Origin: Candidatus Altimarinota bacterium
GTDB taxonomy: Bacteria; Cyanobacteriota; Cyanobacteriia; Cyanobacteriales; Microcystaceae
Reading direction: 5' to 3'
Assembly: GCA_012031035.1 (NCBI GenBank)
Contig: JAAUUT010000004.1
Coordinates: 35,198-99,197, forward strand
DNA: 64,000 nucleotides
In this document: piece after piece, positions 19,698 through 29,324 of the stretch
Layout: each line of letters starts with the position of its first letter
How positions within the stretch are numbered: position 1 is the stretch's first letter
The notes under the pieces: model-generated
What the model saw: the letters and a program-made list of their open reading frames with translations, nothing else
Database searches by the model: none
Told to the model about the DNA's origin: nothing
Program-made: the position numbers and the translations under genes

Positions 19698-19967
19698 ATG
19701 AGTAACGAAACCTATCTAAATCATCCAACATTCGGACTGCTTTATAGAGTATGCCTGCTCGATGAAAATCAAGAAATTTTTACAACGCTTTATGCTCAAC
19801 GCCTCTTTTTCTTGGTAAAAACCACTCCAGAAGGAACTTCTTTTGAAATCATCAGCCGTGCCGATTCGCGTTTATTGGTAGAAAATCGTTTGCGCAAACT
19901 GCGGCGTACCGAATCTTCTCAAGAATATAAGCAGCTTTATGATATTTATCAGCAAACTTTTCAGTAA
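19698..19967 (+). CDS. pipX: PII-interacting protein PipX
   Basis: PipX is a small cyanobacterial co-activator of NtcA that is sequestered by PII (GlnB) when nitrogen is plentiful. The 89-residue length is exactly that of the family, and the Tudor-like part is highly typical (ETYLNHPTFGLLYRVC, then TLYAQRLFFLV), followed by the two C-terminal helices (ENRLRKLRRTESSQEYKQL). It precedes pipY, as in most cyanobacteria, although the two are separated here by about 165 bp of repeats instead of a short gap. A possible -10 box TATGAT lies near 19669; I see no clear NtcA site (GTA-N8-TAC) in the region just upstream. Confidence 0.95.
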   Translation: MSNETYLNHPTFGLLYRVCLLDENQEIFTTLYAQRLFFLVKTTPEGTSFEIISRADSRLLVENRLRKLRRTESSQEYKQLYDIYQQTFQ

Positions 19968-20132
19968 GGAATGGGGATTGGTGATTGGCGATTGGTGATT
20001 GGGGAATAGGTAAGGTGGCAGTAGGGGAGAATAAAAAGAATATTTACTTTTAACTTCCATTACTGATAACTGATAACTGGTTACTGAAAAAGTCCCCCTT
20101 GTCTACCTTGTCCTCCTTGTCTCTCCAATCCC
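19968..20132. repeat. Tandem short repeats between pipX and pipY
   Basis: GATTGGTGATTGGCGATTGGTGATTGG-like direct repeats, TGATAACTGATAACTGG, and then repeated CTTGTCnnC units (CCCTTGTCTACCTTGTCC). These are typical cyanobacterial short tandem repeats and they separate two genes usually found nearly abutting. Confidence 0.6.
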
Positions 20133-20792
20133 ATGACTGTTACTCAACGTATTAACCAAATTCGCCAACAAATCCCGTCTCACGTCCGTTTAGTTGCCAT
20201 CACCAAACAAGTATCGGTGGAGGCGATGAGAGAAGCTTATGCAGCAGGAATACGCGATTTTGGCGAAAATCGCTTGCAAGAAGCTTTATTAAAACAAGAG
20301 CAATTACAAGACTTGCCGGATATTTGCTGGCATTTTATCGGTCATCTACAGGCAAATAAAGCCAAAAAGATTTTAGAGCATTTTCAATGGATACATTCGG
20401 TTGACGATCGCGCGATCGCTCAACGTCTCAATCGATTAGCTGCCGAGTTATCCCATCCTCCTCAAGTCTTATTACAAGTTAAAATTTTGCCCGACCCTAA
20501 TAAATATGGTTGGCAAACTCCCGAACTTCTAGAATCATTACCCGAATTAGAACAATACCATCATCTCCAAATTCAAGGTTTGATGACAATTCTGCCCCTA
20601 GGATTATCTGACGAACAAATCCTAGCAGCTTTTAAGTCAACCCGCGAATTGGCGCAAAAAATTAAACAGAAATCTAATTTACCGATAGAACAGCTATCCA
20701 TGGGAATGTCAAATGATTATTTACTTGCGATCGAAGCATGCGCTACTATAATCCGCTTGGGGCGGATTATTTTCGGAGAGAGAATAAGTTAA
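20133..20792 (+). CDS. pipY: PLP-binding protein PipY (YggS/PLPBP family)
   Basis: Pyridoxal-phosphate homeostasis protein, 219 residues, a single TIM-barrel domain. The PLP lysine lies in LVAITK (K24), and DFGENRLQE, HFIGHLQANKAK and the C-terminal SMGMSNDY are family hallmarks. It buffers PLP and affects amino/keto-acid balance; in cyanobacteria it is functionally linked to PipX. It has no catalytic partner domain. Start is the ATG at 20133, although the upstream bases CTCCAATCCC give no good ribosome-binding site, perhaps because the repeats moved in. Confidence 0.94.
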   Translation: MTVTQRINQIRQQIPSHVRLVAITKQVSVEAMREAYAAGIRDFGENRLQEALLKQEQLQDLPDICWHFIGHLQANKAKKILEHFQWIHSVDDRAIAQRLNRLAAELSHPPQVLLQVKILPDPNKYGWQTPELLESLPELEQYHHLQIQGLMTILPLGLSDEQILAAFKSTRELAQKIKQKSNLPIEQLSMGMSNDYLLAIEACATIIRLGRIIFGERIS

Positions 20793-21220
20793 GATAAATT
20801 TGGAATTTTTTGTTAAAAACATTTGACAAATATGTATTTTAATTTTACTTTTTGTTTATGATTTTTTTTTCTAGACTAAAATCTAAGTAGATTTTTATAC
20901 AATCTATTATTGGTTAAGCATAGAGCTAGAGTTATCGAAATCATTTTGTTTTATGAGGGAACCAACTGTAAGCTCTATACGACTAGGGATAAGAAATAAT
21001 CAAGCTGTATCTTTTAAAAGCTTGTCTTAATTCAAGTCGAGTAATTTCTTAGTTTATTTGTACTGCTTAAACCTATGAAGCTAAACAGTGCAAAAAATCG
21101 ATGGTTGCTCAAATCAATCGTCGATAACTAATGAGTTTATAGTTTTCTCTCAACAGAAAAACCTTTAAACCGTCATAAAGGTTACTGACCAACAGCTAAA
21201 ATCGTAAAGGAAGCGAAACT
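20793..21220. other. Long AT-rich leader region of sepF with a hairpin
   Basis: No coding sequence seen in 428 bp. The left half is very AT-rich. A hairpin with an 8-bp stem and an 8-base loop (AACCTTTA / TAAAGGTT, 21160-21183) lies 37 bp before the sepF start, so it would be in the 5' untranslated RNA. Its role is unknown. Confidence 0.4.
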
Positions 21221-21793
21221 GTGAATACGATTCTGACAAAACTAAAAGACTTTGTAGGCATCTCGGAACCAGATGAGTATGACTATGAAGAATGGGAACA
21301 AGACCCCAACAACGATCCCGAACGGGACAATCGCGCAGTTGAAGAAGAACCGCAATCTCGCCGACCAAATCGAGAACCATTGAATTTAACAGCAGAAACA
21401 GGATTAGGCCCTACTACGAGAAATAACGTGATTGGTATGCCAGGAATAGCTAACGGTGTAGCTGAAGTTGTCGTGATCGAACCACATTCGTTTGAAGAAA
21501 TGCCCCAAGTGATTCAAACGTTACGGGAGCGCAAATCTGTAGTGTTAAATTTAAACACGATGAATCCAGCAGAAGCGCAACGAGCAGTAGATTTCGTCGC
21601 TGGCGGAACCTATGCCATTGACGGACACCAAGAACGAATTGGAGAAAGCATTTTTCTGTTTACGCCCAATAGCGTGAAAGTCAGTACGCTTTCAGGTGTC
21701 GTTCACGATGTCCCTGAAGTTGCCAAAGCAGCGCCTCGTTCGGTTCCACCAACACCGACTTGGGGAGCAGATCTCAACCGTATGGCTCAATAA
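21221..21793 (+). CDS. sepF: Cell division protein SepF
   Basis: SepF (Cdv2 in cyanobacteria) binds FtsZ and anchors it to the membrane. The N-terminus is an amphipathic helix ([14 protein letters not shown]), the middle is an acidic and polar linker, and the folded SepF core spans about 75-160 ([46 protein letters not shown]). 190 residues is normal. It uses a GTG start at 21221 preceded by AAAGGAAG. The position between pipY and proC is the common cyanobacterial arrangement. A shorter paralog lies at 30828-31190. Confidence 0.94.
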   Translation: MNTILTKLKDFVGISEPDEYDYEEWEQDPNNDPERDNRAVEEEPQSRRPNREPLNLTAETGLGPTTRNNVIGMPGIANGVAEVVVIEPHSFEEMPQVIQTLRERKSVVLNLNTMNPAEAQRAVDFVAGGTYAIDGHQERIGESIFLFTPNSVKVSTLSGVVHDVPEVAKAAPRSVPPTPTWGADLNRMAQ

Positions 21794-21867
21794 TAACCAA
21801 GCGAGTTCAGCTATCGGTTAAACTAAATAAGCAATCGCAAATAGGTTAGGGAATAGACGATAACCAA

Positions 21868-22671
21868 GTGTCTATAAAATTAGGAATTCTCGGTGGCGGG
21901 GTAATGGCAGAAGCAATTTTATCCCGCCTAATTACTGCCAATATTTACGCGACCGATGAGATTTTAGTCAGCGATCCTGATTCGCAGCGACGAGATTTTT
22001 TACAGCAAAAATATGGTGTCCGAGCAATTGTTGAGAATCGCTCGGTTGTAGGGTCAGATATTTTACTGCTAGCAATAAAACCGCAAGTCTTAGATCTTGT
22101 CATAGCAGAAATGAAAAATGACTCTGCACAAAAGCCGTCGTTAGTCATTTCAATTCTGGCAGGCGTACCGCTAGCTCGTCTAGAAGCCGCCTTTCCCCAA
22201 ATTCCAGTCGTTCGGGCGATGCCCAATACCCCCGCGACAGTGGGGGCAGGAATTACCGCGATCGCACCTGGGAAAACAGTAGAAGCATCCCATCTCGATT
22301 TAGCAAAATCAATTTTTGCAGCCGTTGGGGAAGTGGTAGAAGTACCAGAATCTTTAATGGATGCGGTGACGGGTTTATCGGGTTCGGGCCCTGCTTATGT
22401 AGCGATCGCGATCGAAGCTTTAGCAGATGGCGGAGTCGCCGCAGGATTATCGAGGACAGTCGCTATGCAATTAGCGCTGCAAACAGTATTTGGAACGGCA
22501 AAATTATTGCAATCGGGACTACATCCCGCCGAATTAAAAGATCGGGTCAGCAGTCCGGGCGGTACTACAATTACAGGAGTCACTGAGTTAGAACGGGCGG
22601 GGTTTCGTTCGGCGTTGATAGAAGCCGTCCTCGCAGCAACTCGGCGATCGCGAGAATTGGGCAAGTCTTGA
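21868..22671 (+). CDS. proC: Pyrroline-5-carboxylate reductase
   Basis: Last step of proline synthesis: NAD(P)H-dependent reduction of pyrroline-5-carboxylate. The 267-residue enzyme has an N-terminal Rossmann motif GILGGGVMAEAIL, then MPNTPATVGAG and the conserved TGLSGSGPAYV and SSPGGTTI segments of the dimerisation domain. Start is GTG at 21868. It is 74 bp after sepF and probably in the same transcription unit. Confidence 0.94.
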   Translation: MSIKLGILGGGVMAEAILSRLITANIYATDEILVSDPDSQRRDFLQQKYGVRAIVENRSVVGSDILLLAIKPQVLDLVIAEMKNDSAQKPSLVISILAGVPLARLEAAFPQIPVVRAMPNTPATVGAGITAIAPGKTVEASHLDLAKSIFAAVGEVVEVPESLMDAVTGLSGSGPAYVAIAIEALADGGVAAGLSRTVAMQLALQTVFGTAKLLQSGLHPAELKDRVSSPGGTTITGVTELERAGFRSALIEAVLAATRRSRELGKS

Positions 22672-22814
22672 ATCAGCGATCGGTTGACTGTTCGCTATTT
22701 ATTGATAAATGTTAAAGAGGGCAGAAGCCCAATAAAAATACAATAAATCGCTCAACATTATATAGTATTCAATAGAACTTCAAATCGATAAGCCTATCGA
22801 CCGACCCTAGCCTA

Positions 22815-23276
22815 ATGGATATCAATGTAAGCGATCGCACTTATGTACTTTTAGAACTGCCCTCGAAAGTAGAATATGCTTTACTGGCACTATTAGAATT
22901 AACCAGTCATTTCGATAAAAGCAATCCTCTAACGATTAGCGAAATTGCCGCCAAACAGAACATCCCCGATCGCTATTTAGAACACATCTTTACTAACTTG
23001 CGACGAGGTGGAATGGTACAAAGTTTGCGCGGTTCTAAAGGAGGCTACATTCTTTCGCGCGATCCCAGTCAGATTGTCGTACTAGAAGTCGTTTCTTTAG
23101 TCGAAGGCGATCGCAAAGATAAGGAATCTGGCGATACGGTAGAGCGTCAGTTAGTTCGTGAAATCTGGCACAAAGCTAACCATGCCTCGCTCGGTATTTT
23201 AGAACGTTACACCCTACAAGATCTGTGCCAGCGTCGAGATTCTCTCAAACAAGAAGGGTTAATGTACTATATCTAA
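22815..23276 (+). CDS. Rrf2-family transcriptional regulator
   Basis: A 153-residue winged-helix regulator of the Rrf2 family (KVEYALLALLEL, ISEIAAKQNIPDRYLEHIFTNLRRGGMV, RGSKGGYILSR). Only one cysteine is present (near residue 138), so it lacks the three-cysteine cluster site of IscR and cannot bind an Fe-S cluster in the usual way. An N-terminal extension of about 15 residues precedes the usual LELPSKVEYAL start of the family. Its target is unknown. The final bases overlap by four with the convergent padR gene. Confidence 0.85.
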   Translation: MDINVSDRTYVLLELPSKVEYALLALLELTSHFDKSNPLTISEIAAKQNIPDRYLEHIFTNLRRGGMVQSLRGSKGGYILSRDPSQIVVLEVVSLVEGDRKDKESGDTVERQLVREIWHKANHASLGILERYTLQDLCQRRDSLKQEGLMYYI

Positions 23277-23812
23277 AAGATATGGGCTTTGTTTGTGGAT
23301 TCGTGTAACGTAAGTTTCTCCCAATCAAGCCGATCGCATAGCCATTTAATTTCATGTTCGACCATTTCTCGATGTCTTTCCCAAGCTGTGGCTTGATAAA
23401 TGTCATCGGGCAAAAATTGTAGATTTTGATTTTCCAAACGCAGCCGACAAACCATCAACCGATGCTCTAGTAACTGAACTCTATCTTGGGGTACTAGATG
23501 GCTGAAGAAGAAAAACTTTATCATAAAACGCGATCGCGCATACACCCAGCTTTCTTGGGGATGTTCGAGCATCTGCTGTTTCCATAAGGCTTTTCCTTTT
23601 TGGGTAATGCTGTAAATTTTGCGCGTAGAACCCCCTGTATCGTCTTCAACAACCTGAATGACTTCTTGTTCTTCCAATCGCTTCAAGAGGGGATAAATTG
23701 CGCCGTAATTAGCGCTAATACACCCACTCATAAAAACTTCAAGCTGTTGTTTTAAACGATAGCCGTGTAGGGGTTCCTTTTGCAGTAAACCTAGAACCGC
23801 AAGTTCTAACAT
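23273..23812 (-). CDS. PadR-family transcriptional regulator
   Basis: A 179-residue PadR protein: N-terminal winged helix (LLQKEPLHGYRLKQQLE, GAIYPLLKRLEEQEVIQ) and a C-terminal coiled dimerisation helix. PadR proteins usually repress an adjacent efflux or membrane gene. It diverges from an RND efflux pseudogene, and a strongly palindromic sequence starts 7 bp in front of its ATG, so autoregulation plus control of the efflux gene is likely. Start ATG at 23812. Confidence 0.9.
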   Translation of the reverse strand: MLELAVLGLLQKEPLHGYRLKQQLEVFMSGCISANYGAIYPLLKRLEEQEVIQVVEDDTGGSTRKIYSITQKGKALWKQQMLEHPQESWVYARSRFMIKFFFFSHLVPQDRVQLLEHRLMVCRLRLENQNLQFLPDDIYQATAWERHREMVEHEIKWLCDRLDWEKLTLHESTNKAHIF

Positions 23813-23818
23813 AAGACG

Positions 23819-23848
23819 TATATCAATTCAATATATCAAATTGATATA
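23819..23848. promoter_or_regulatory. Palindromic operator between padR and the efflux gene
   Basis: Three copies of an 8-base half-site occur: TATATCAA at 23819-23826, the same at 23832-23839, and its inverse TTGATATA at 23841-23848. The last two form a perfect palindrome with a single central base; the outer two form a 10+10 palindrome with a 10-base spacer. This suits a PadR dimer and lies between the divergent genes. Inference from symmetry and position. Confidence 0.7.
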
Positions 23849-23876
23849 CTCTATCAAAGAATTCAAGCAAAACGAA

Positions 23877-25346
23877 ATGTCGAATCTTGAACCCATTCGA
23901 GCGTCTAGAGAAAACGAACAGACTGCCCAAGCGAATACGGAATCTTTTCCCCAACCGCCACGCTCCCTAATTTGGGGACTTGCTCTGTTGCTTCTCGGCG
24001 TTGGGGCGGGATGGGGAGCTAATTGGTGGTTGAGTAGCCGTAGCGAACAAGCCCCCCCTGCAATGGGAGCAATGACAGGTCAACCGCAAGCCGTACCAGT
24101 CAGATTAGCCGCCGTACAAAGAGCCAGCGTAGAAGACAACATCACCATTACCTTTGACTCAGCACGAGATGAAGATATAGCCGCCGTTGACGTACAAAAC
24201 CGCGTTGCGATCGCCCAACCTCAACTCCCTGATATCGTACAGCGCACAGGCGTAAGAGTCACGAAGCAATCCAATAGCATTCTAATGGCATTTGGCTTGT
24301 TTAGCGAAGATAACCGCTACGATCCCATCTTTTTAAGCAACTATGCCGATCGCTATTTAGTAGACGCGCTAAGACGAATTGACGGTATTGGAGACGTGCG
24401 CGTGTTTGGAGAGAGACGCTATGCCATGCGTTTGTGGTTAGATCCCAATCGCCTTGCTAGTCGGGGATTGACGACGCAAGATGTCGTCAATGCTCTCAAC
24501 GAACAAAACATTCAAGTTGGGGCAGGACAAATCGGACAGGAACCCGCACCCGAAGGACAGCAATTTCAAACGGATTTACGCGCCATCAGCCAACTGGCAG
24601 ACCCTAGAGAATTTGAGAATGTTATCCTCAAAACCGATGAAAATGGTGCATTAATCCGGTTAAAAGATGTCGGTCGTGCAGAATTAGGAGCGCAAAACTA
24701 TAATTCTTTCCTGCGATTTCGCGGACAAGAAGCGGTGGGATTGGGGATTTATCAGCTTCCTAACAGTAATGCCCTCGATGTCGCTAGAGCAGCTAAAGCA
24801 GAAATGGCAAGACTGTCTGAGACATTTCCGCCAGGAATCTCTTATCAGCTATCCTTTGATACCACTTTATTTGTAGAGCAGTCTTTACAAGAAGTGGTCA
24901 TCACCTTATTGATGGCGGTGGGACTCGTAATTCTTATCATCTTCGTCTTTTTACAAGACTGGCGAACTACCCTAATTCCTGCTTTGACGATTCCTCTGGC
25001 ATTGATTGGAACGTTTGCTTTTATCAGAGTTTTTAACTTTTCGATCAATAGTTTAACCCTATTTGGTTTGACTCTTGCCTCTGGGATGGTGGTAGACGAC
25101 GCGATCGTCGTTGTAGAGCAAATTAGTCGCTACATTCAAGATAGAGAAATGAGTCCTCGGCGCGCCGCTAGCTTGGCAATGTCCGAGTTATTCGGGGCGG
25201 TAATTGCGACTTCTTTAGTCTTAATGGCGGTGTTCGTTCCCGTGGCATTTTTTCCGGGAACGACGGGGACGACCCGTACAATCGATTCTCGGCGACCTAC
25301 AACCGAGACTTTTATCCATTCCAGAAGCGCAAATCATCCCCACTAA
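23877..25346 (+). pseudogene. Efflux adaptor N-terminus fused in frame to an RND permease fragment
   Basis: The first about 80 residues are the start of an RND periplasmic adaptor (membrane anchor SLIWGLALLLLGVGAGWGANW, then AVPVRLAAVQRASVEDN). Directly after this the sequence becomes AcrB-type permease at about its residue 90 (ITITFDSARDEDIAAVDVQNRV) and runs through the first porter domain and helices TM2-TM5, with the proton-relay pair DD in GMVVDDAIVV. So the rest of the adaptor and the permease N-terminus, including TM1, are gone. After FPGTTG the frame leaves the family and stops at 25346. I start it at the ATG at 23877; a TTG at 23841 lies inside the operator and is less likely. Non-functional as a pump. 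Confidence 0.8.
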
Positions 25347-26502
25347 TCCACCTGCTATACGCGGTTTAGGAAGTTTTGGCGGCTTTACCTTCCAACTGCA
25401 AGACCGTCGAGGGAATAGCGATATCAATTCTTTGGTGCAAATTTTGGGGCAGCTTTTAGGACGTGCCAATCAAACTCCAGGATTGCAAGCAGTCTTTAGT
25501 ACCTTCAGGGCCAACTCACCACAACTGCTGATCGATGTCAATCGCGAGCAGGCAAAAGCCCTACAAGTTGACATCAATGATATTTTTAGTACCTTGCAAA
25601 CCGCTTTGGGTTCGCAATACGTCAACGATTTTACCTTACAACAGCGTACCTATCGGGTATACGTACAAGCAGACGAGCAATTTCGTTCTTCTCCAGAGGA
25701 TATCGGCAGACTCTATGTTCGTTCGAGTGAAGGAACGATGATTCCTCTGTCTAACTTAGTCACCGTTACGCCGACCGTAGGAGCGCCCACTATCAATCAC
25801 TATAATCTTTTCCGCGCGATCGAGATTAACGGTTCTGCTGCGTCTGGTCGCAGTTCTGGCGAAGCCATTAGAGCAATGGAACAAGCAGCACAACAAGTGC
25901 TTCCGGCAGGGTTTGGTTATGAATGGTCGGGAATCTCCCTCGAAGAACAAGAATCTGGAGGATTAGCGCCGGTTATCTTCGGATTGGGTTTAGTTTTCGT
26001 GTTTTTAGTGCTAGCGGCTCAATACGAAAACTTTATCGACCCGTTGATTATCATGCTTGCCGTACCTTTAGCAATTTTGGGAGCGCTTGTCGCTCAATCG
26101 TTGCGGGGATTGCCTAACGATATTTACTGTCAGATTGGATTGGTAATGTTGATCGGTTTGGCAAGTAAAAATGCTATTTTAATCGTTGAATTTGCCAACC
26201 AATTGCGAGAGCAAGGACTTTCCATTGTTAAAGCCGCAGTAGAAGCCGCGCAAGAGCGTTTGCGACCAATTCTTATGACGGCAATTTCGACTTTAGTAGG
26301 GATTTTTCCTTTAGTAATTGCCACGGGTGCAGGTGCTGGAAGTCGTCAATCTTTGGGAACGGCTGTTTTTGGCGGAATGTTAATTGCTACCTTTCTTAGT
26401 TTATTTGTCGTTCCCATTTTGTATATAGCGATTAAGATGTTGAGCGATCGCGTTTTTACCAAAAAGACGCGAACAAGAAAGTTAGATTATTACACGGCAT
26501 AG
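25270..26502 (+). pseudogene. C-terminal part of the RND efflux permease, displaced frame
   Basis: From about 25270 another frame carries the second porter domain of the same permease family (SILGDLQPRLLSIPEAQIIP, NPPAIRGLGSFGGFTFQLQD) and helices TM8-TM12 (GLGLVFVFLVLAAQYENF, LIGLASKNAILIVEFA, ATGAGAGSRQSLGTAVFGG), ending at 26502. Compared with a full permease, roughly 200 residues (TM6, TM7 and part of the second porter domain) are missing at the junction with the upstream fragment. No start codon is evident near the junction; the first ATG-type start would be internal (about 25432). Confidence 0.8.
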
Positions 26503-26515
26503 CTATGCTGTTATT

Positions 26516-26730
26516 TCATTTGCGCTCTGGTATAGCCATTCGTAATCCTAGCCCAATCAAAACACTGCCTGAAAACCATTTCATCAAGACAGCCGCAAGT
26601 TGCTGACTTGATAATCGCTCGCCTAACCCACCTGCAAAATATCCAATCATTCCATAGCCTCTTTACTAAGCAAAGTACAGATCATTACTACAGCAGTTGT
26701 AAAGAACAAAATTATATTTGAGAGTGGCAT
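26516..26730 (-). pseudogene. LysE-family exporter remnant with large internal deletion
   Basis: A well-placed ribosome-binding site (AGGAGAAGAG) and ATG at 26730 begin MPLSNIILFFTTAVVMICT, the first helix of a LysE/RhtB amino-acid exporter. The sequence then jumps, frame-shifted, to the exporter C-terminus (MIGYFAGGLGERLSSQQ ... WFSGSVLIGLGLRMA) ending at 26516. Roughly two thirds of the usual 200-210 residues is missing. Remains of a gene on the strand opposite to the RND genes. Confidence 0.7.
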
Positions 26731-27030
26731 AAAATTACTCTTCTCCTGAAAGAGAATTGGATTAGATGCAGGTATATCAATATGATAGCGACTGGTCACT
26801 TTCCTGTAATTTGACTGGAATTTGGATAGTTTTTGGCAACAATAACACGAGTATTTATACTTTAAATAAACTACGCGACGATTGAAGCGCGATCGCATAA
26901 GTGCTTTATCTACCTAATAAAGCTGACGCAATTCGATAGAATATAGTCTACAAACACTTATCGAGTTCAACTCTCGAACAGACCGTAACGGCCCAAAAGC
27001 GAATCGCAAGAACAGGAGAGAGAAATACGT
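26731..27030. other. dnaK upstream region
   Basis: No gene. A possible -10 (TATAGT, near 26943) and a good ribosome-binding site AGGAGAGAG lie before dnaK. I found no CIRCE element (TTAGCACTC-N9-GAGTGCTAA), so HrcA control is not indicated. Confidence 0.4.
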
Positions 27031-29235
27031 ATGGGAAGAGTAGTCGGCATTGACCTGGGGACAACAAACTCCGTGGTAGCCGTCATGGAAGGCGGGAAGC
27101 CTCTTGTCATACCAAATTCAGAAGGAATGCGAACGACTCCTTCTGTGGTTGGCTTTACCAAAGATGAAGAATTAGTCGTGGGACAAATGGCACGACGACA
27201 AACCGTGTTAAATCCCCAAAACACCTTTTTTGCCATTAAGCGCTTTATGGGTCGTAAATATGCGGAATTGCAGCCAGAATCAAAGCAAGTTCCCTATACT
27301 ATTCGACGCGATGACATTGGCAATATTAAAATTCGCTGTCCCCGCCTAAAAAAAGAATTTGCCCCCGAAGAAATCTCAGCCATGATTCTGCGCAAACTTG
27401 CAGAAGAAGCCAGCCGCTTCTTAGGCGAAGAAGTAACGGGTGCAGTCATTACCGTTCCCGCTTACTTCAACGATTCCCAACGACAAGCGACCAGAGACGC
27501 AGGACGCATTGCTGGATTAGAAGTTTTGCGCATCATTAACGAACCGACCGCAGCATCTTTGGCATATGGATTAGACCAAGAGCGAAGTCAGAAAATTCTC
27601 GTCTTCGACCTCGGCGGTGGGACGTTTGACGTTTCCATCCTCGAAGTAGGCGATGGCGTATTTGAAGTTAAAGCAACAAGTGGCGATACGCAGCTTGGGG
27701 GCGTAGATTTTGATAAGCGAATTGTCGATTGGCTGGCAGAACAGTTTTTAGAGACAGAAAAAATCGATTTGCGACGGCACGATCGCCAAGCCCTACAACG
27801 CTTGATGGAAGCTGCGGAAAAAGCCAAAATCGAACTCTCTGGCGTAAGCGTCACCGATATTAATTTACCTTTTATTGCCGTCGGCGAAGACGGGCCCAAA
27901 CATATTGAAACTCGGCTGACTCGTCCGAAGTTTGAAGAACTTTGCGGCGATTTAATCACTCGCTTGCGCCGTCCGCTCAAACGCGCCCTCTCCGATGCGG
28001 GGATGAGTCCAGTACAAATTGACGAAGTAGTATTGGTTGGCGGGGCAAGCCGAATGCCGATGGTGCAAGATCTCGTCCGCAGTTTTATTGACAAAGACCC
28101 CAATCAAACGGTTAACCCCGATGAGGTCGTTGCGGTAGGCGCGGCAATTCAAGCAGGAATTCTGCAAGGCGAAGTGAAAGATATCCTTCTGCTCGATGTA
28201 ACTCCCCTTTCGATAGGACTAGAAACTATCGGCGGAGTGATGAAAAAGCTGCTTCCTCGCAATACGACGATTCCCGTGCGCCGTTCCGATATTTTCTCGA
28301 CTTCGGAAAATAATCAAACCCAGGTAGAAATTCACATTCTCCAGGGGGAAAGAGAAATGGTCGCGGGAAACAAATCATTAGGTCGCTTTAAGCTGACTGG
28401 AATTCCTCCGGCTCCCAGAGGCGTGCCCCAAGTACAAGTGGCTTTTGATATCGATGCTAACGGGATATTACAAGTTACCGCTCGCGATAAAATGACGGGT
28501 CGAGAACAAAGTATTACCGTACAAGGCGCTTCAACCCTCAGCGAGTCGGAAATCAATCGCATGATGCGAGATGCGACAGAGTTTGCCCAGGAAGACCGAG
28601 AACGCAGAGAAAGAGTAGAAAAACGCAATCGCGGGAGAGCGTTAGTCGATCGCGCTCAACGACAAGTCAAAGAAGCGACTCTCGATTTTGGCACTCAATT
28701 TACCAGTTCCTATCGCCGTCAAATTGAATCCCTCAGTACAGAAATTCTCGACAGTCTCGAAAAAGATGACGAACGCAGACTCGATCGCGCCCAAGCAGAT
28801 CTCGACGATGTTCTCTACGAACTCAAACGAGAAGTTAAACTGCAATACGAAAGCGAAGAAGACGAAGGAATCATAAGTTCTGTTAAAAACTTCTTTACCG
28901 GAGATAAAGAAGAAGACTTACCCTATACTCCCAGACGCTATGGTGGCGATCGCGATAGCTACCGCGACAACTATCGAGATAGTTACCGAGAAAATTCCCG
29001 CGATAGCTACCGCGACAACTATCGAGATAGTTATCAAGAAAATTCCCGCGATAACTATCGTTCTTCTGCCTATGACAGATATGATAACTCTGATGACGCT
29101 TATTCCAATCGAGGCAGATCCTCTGGTTCGCGTTCTCGCAACGTTCCCCCCGAATCCGATCGCTCCTACAGTCGCAGTCGTCGCAATTTACCCCGCGAAA
29201 ATGATTGGGACGAAGATGATGACGATTGGTTCTAG
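27031..29235 (+). CDS. dnaK: Hsp70 chaperone DnaK, DnaK3-like, with repetitive C-terminal tail
   Basis: Hsp70 chaperone, 734 residues. The nucleotide-binding domain starts with [13 protein letters not shown] and contains [11 protein letters not shown] and VGGASRMP; the substrate-binding domain follows ([14 protein letters not shown], about 385-500). The C-terminal about 100 residues are an unusual hydrophilic tail of repeated YRD(N/S)[12 protein letters not shown] units ending DDDDWF in place of the EEVD end. The length and the adjacent gene for a zinc-finger-less DnaJ match cyanobacterial DnaK3, reported to be essential and membrane/thylakoid associated; assignment to DnaK3 is by analogy. 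Ribosome-binding site AGGAGAGAG precedes the ATG. Confidence 0.92.
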   Translation: MGRVVGIDLGTTNSVVAVMEGGKPLVIPNSEGMRTTPSVVGFTKDEELVVGQMARRQTVLNPQNTFFAIKRFMGRKYAELQPESKQVPYTIRRDDIGNIKIRCPRLKKEFAPEEISAMILRKLAEEASRFLGEEVTGAVITVPAYFNDSQRQATRDAGRIAGLEVLRIINEPTAASLAYGLDQERSQKILVFDLGGGTFDVSILEVGDGVFEVKATSGDTQLGGVDFDKRIVDWLAEQFLETEKIDLRRHDRQALQRLMEAAEKAKIELSGVSVTDINLPFIAVGEDGPKHIETRLTRPKFEELCGDLITRLRRPLKRALSDAGMSPVQIDEVVLVGGASRMPMVQDLVRSFIDKDPNQTVNPDEVVAVGAAIQAGILQGEVKDILLLDVTPLSIGLETIGGVMKKLLPRNTTIPVRRSDIFSTSENNQTQVEIHILQGEREMVAGNKSLGRFKLTGIPPAPRGVPQVQVAFDIDANGILQVTARDKMTGREQSITVQGASTLSESEINRMMRDATEFAQEDRERRERVEKRNRGRALVDRAQRQVKEATLDFGTQFTSSYRRQIESLSTEILDSLEKDDERRLDRAQADLDDVLYELKREVKLQYESEEDEGIISSVKNFFTGDKEEDLPYTPRRYGGDRDSYRDNYRDSYRENSRDSYRDNYRDSYQENSRDNYRSSAYDRYDNSDDAYSNRGRSSGSRSRNVPPESDRSYSRSRRNLPRENDWDEDDDDWF
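28951..29060 (+). repeat. 48-bp tandem repeat in the dnaK tail
   Basis: Two nearly identical 48-bp units (28951-28998 and 28999-29046) and a partial third, each encoding [20 protein letters not shown] residues. The near identity at DNA level suggests recent duplication or ongoing copy-number change. Confidence 0.85.
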
Positions 29236-29238
29236 AAC

Positions 29239-29276
29239 AGTAATCAGTAATCAGTTGTCACTGATTACTGATTACT
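29239..29276. repeat. 17-bp perfect inverted repeat between dnaK and dnaJ
   Basis: AGTAATCAGTAATCAGT and its exact complement are separated by TGTC just after the dnaK stop. No T-run follows, so it is more likely an RNA-stabilising hairpin or a mobile repeat than a terminator. Related CTGATTACTGATAACTG strings occur elsewhere in the window (for example 20060). Confidence 0.6.
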
Positions 29277-29324
29277 AATAACTGATTTATAGATAATAGA
29301 TAACAGATAACTGACAACTATAAT

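Noticed and set aside
19968..20132. CRISPR array or repeat-spacer structure
   Set aside because: The repeats are short tandem units without regular spacers and no cas genes are present in the window.
25432..26502. Independent permease gene starting at an internal ATG-type codon
   Set aside because: The frame upstream of 25432 still encodes conserved permease sequence, so this is a fragment of the upstream gene and not a new one.
26731..27030. CIRCE/HrcA operator upstream of dnaK
   Set aside because: No TTAGCACTC-N9-GAGTGCTAA or close variant seen.
27588..28103. Long open frame antisense to dnaK (171 codons)
   Set aside because: Lies fully inside a conserved chaperone gene; the frame reflects codon bias of the real gene, with no domain of its own.
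28940..29278. Overlapping plus-strand frame in the dnaK tail
   Set aside because: Produced by the tandem repeat in a second frame; isoleucine/alanine/threonine-rich low complexity, not a gene.
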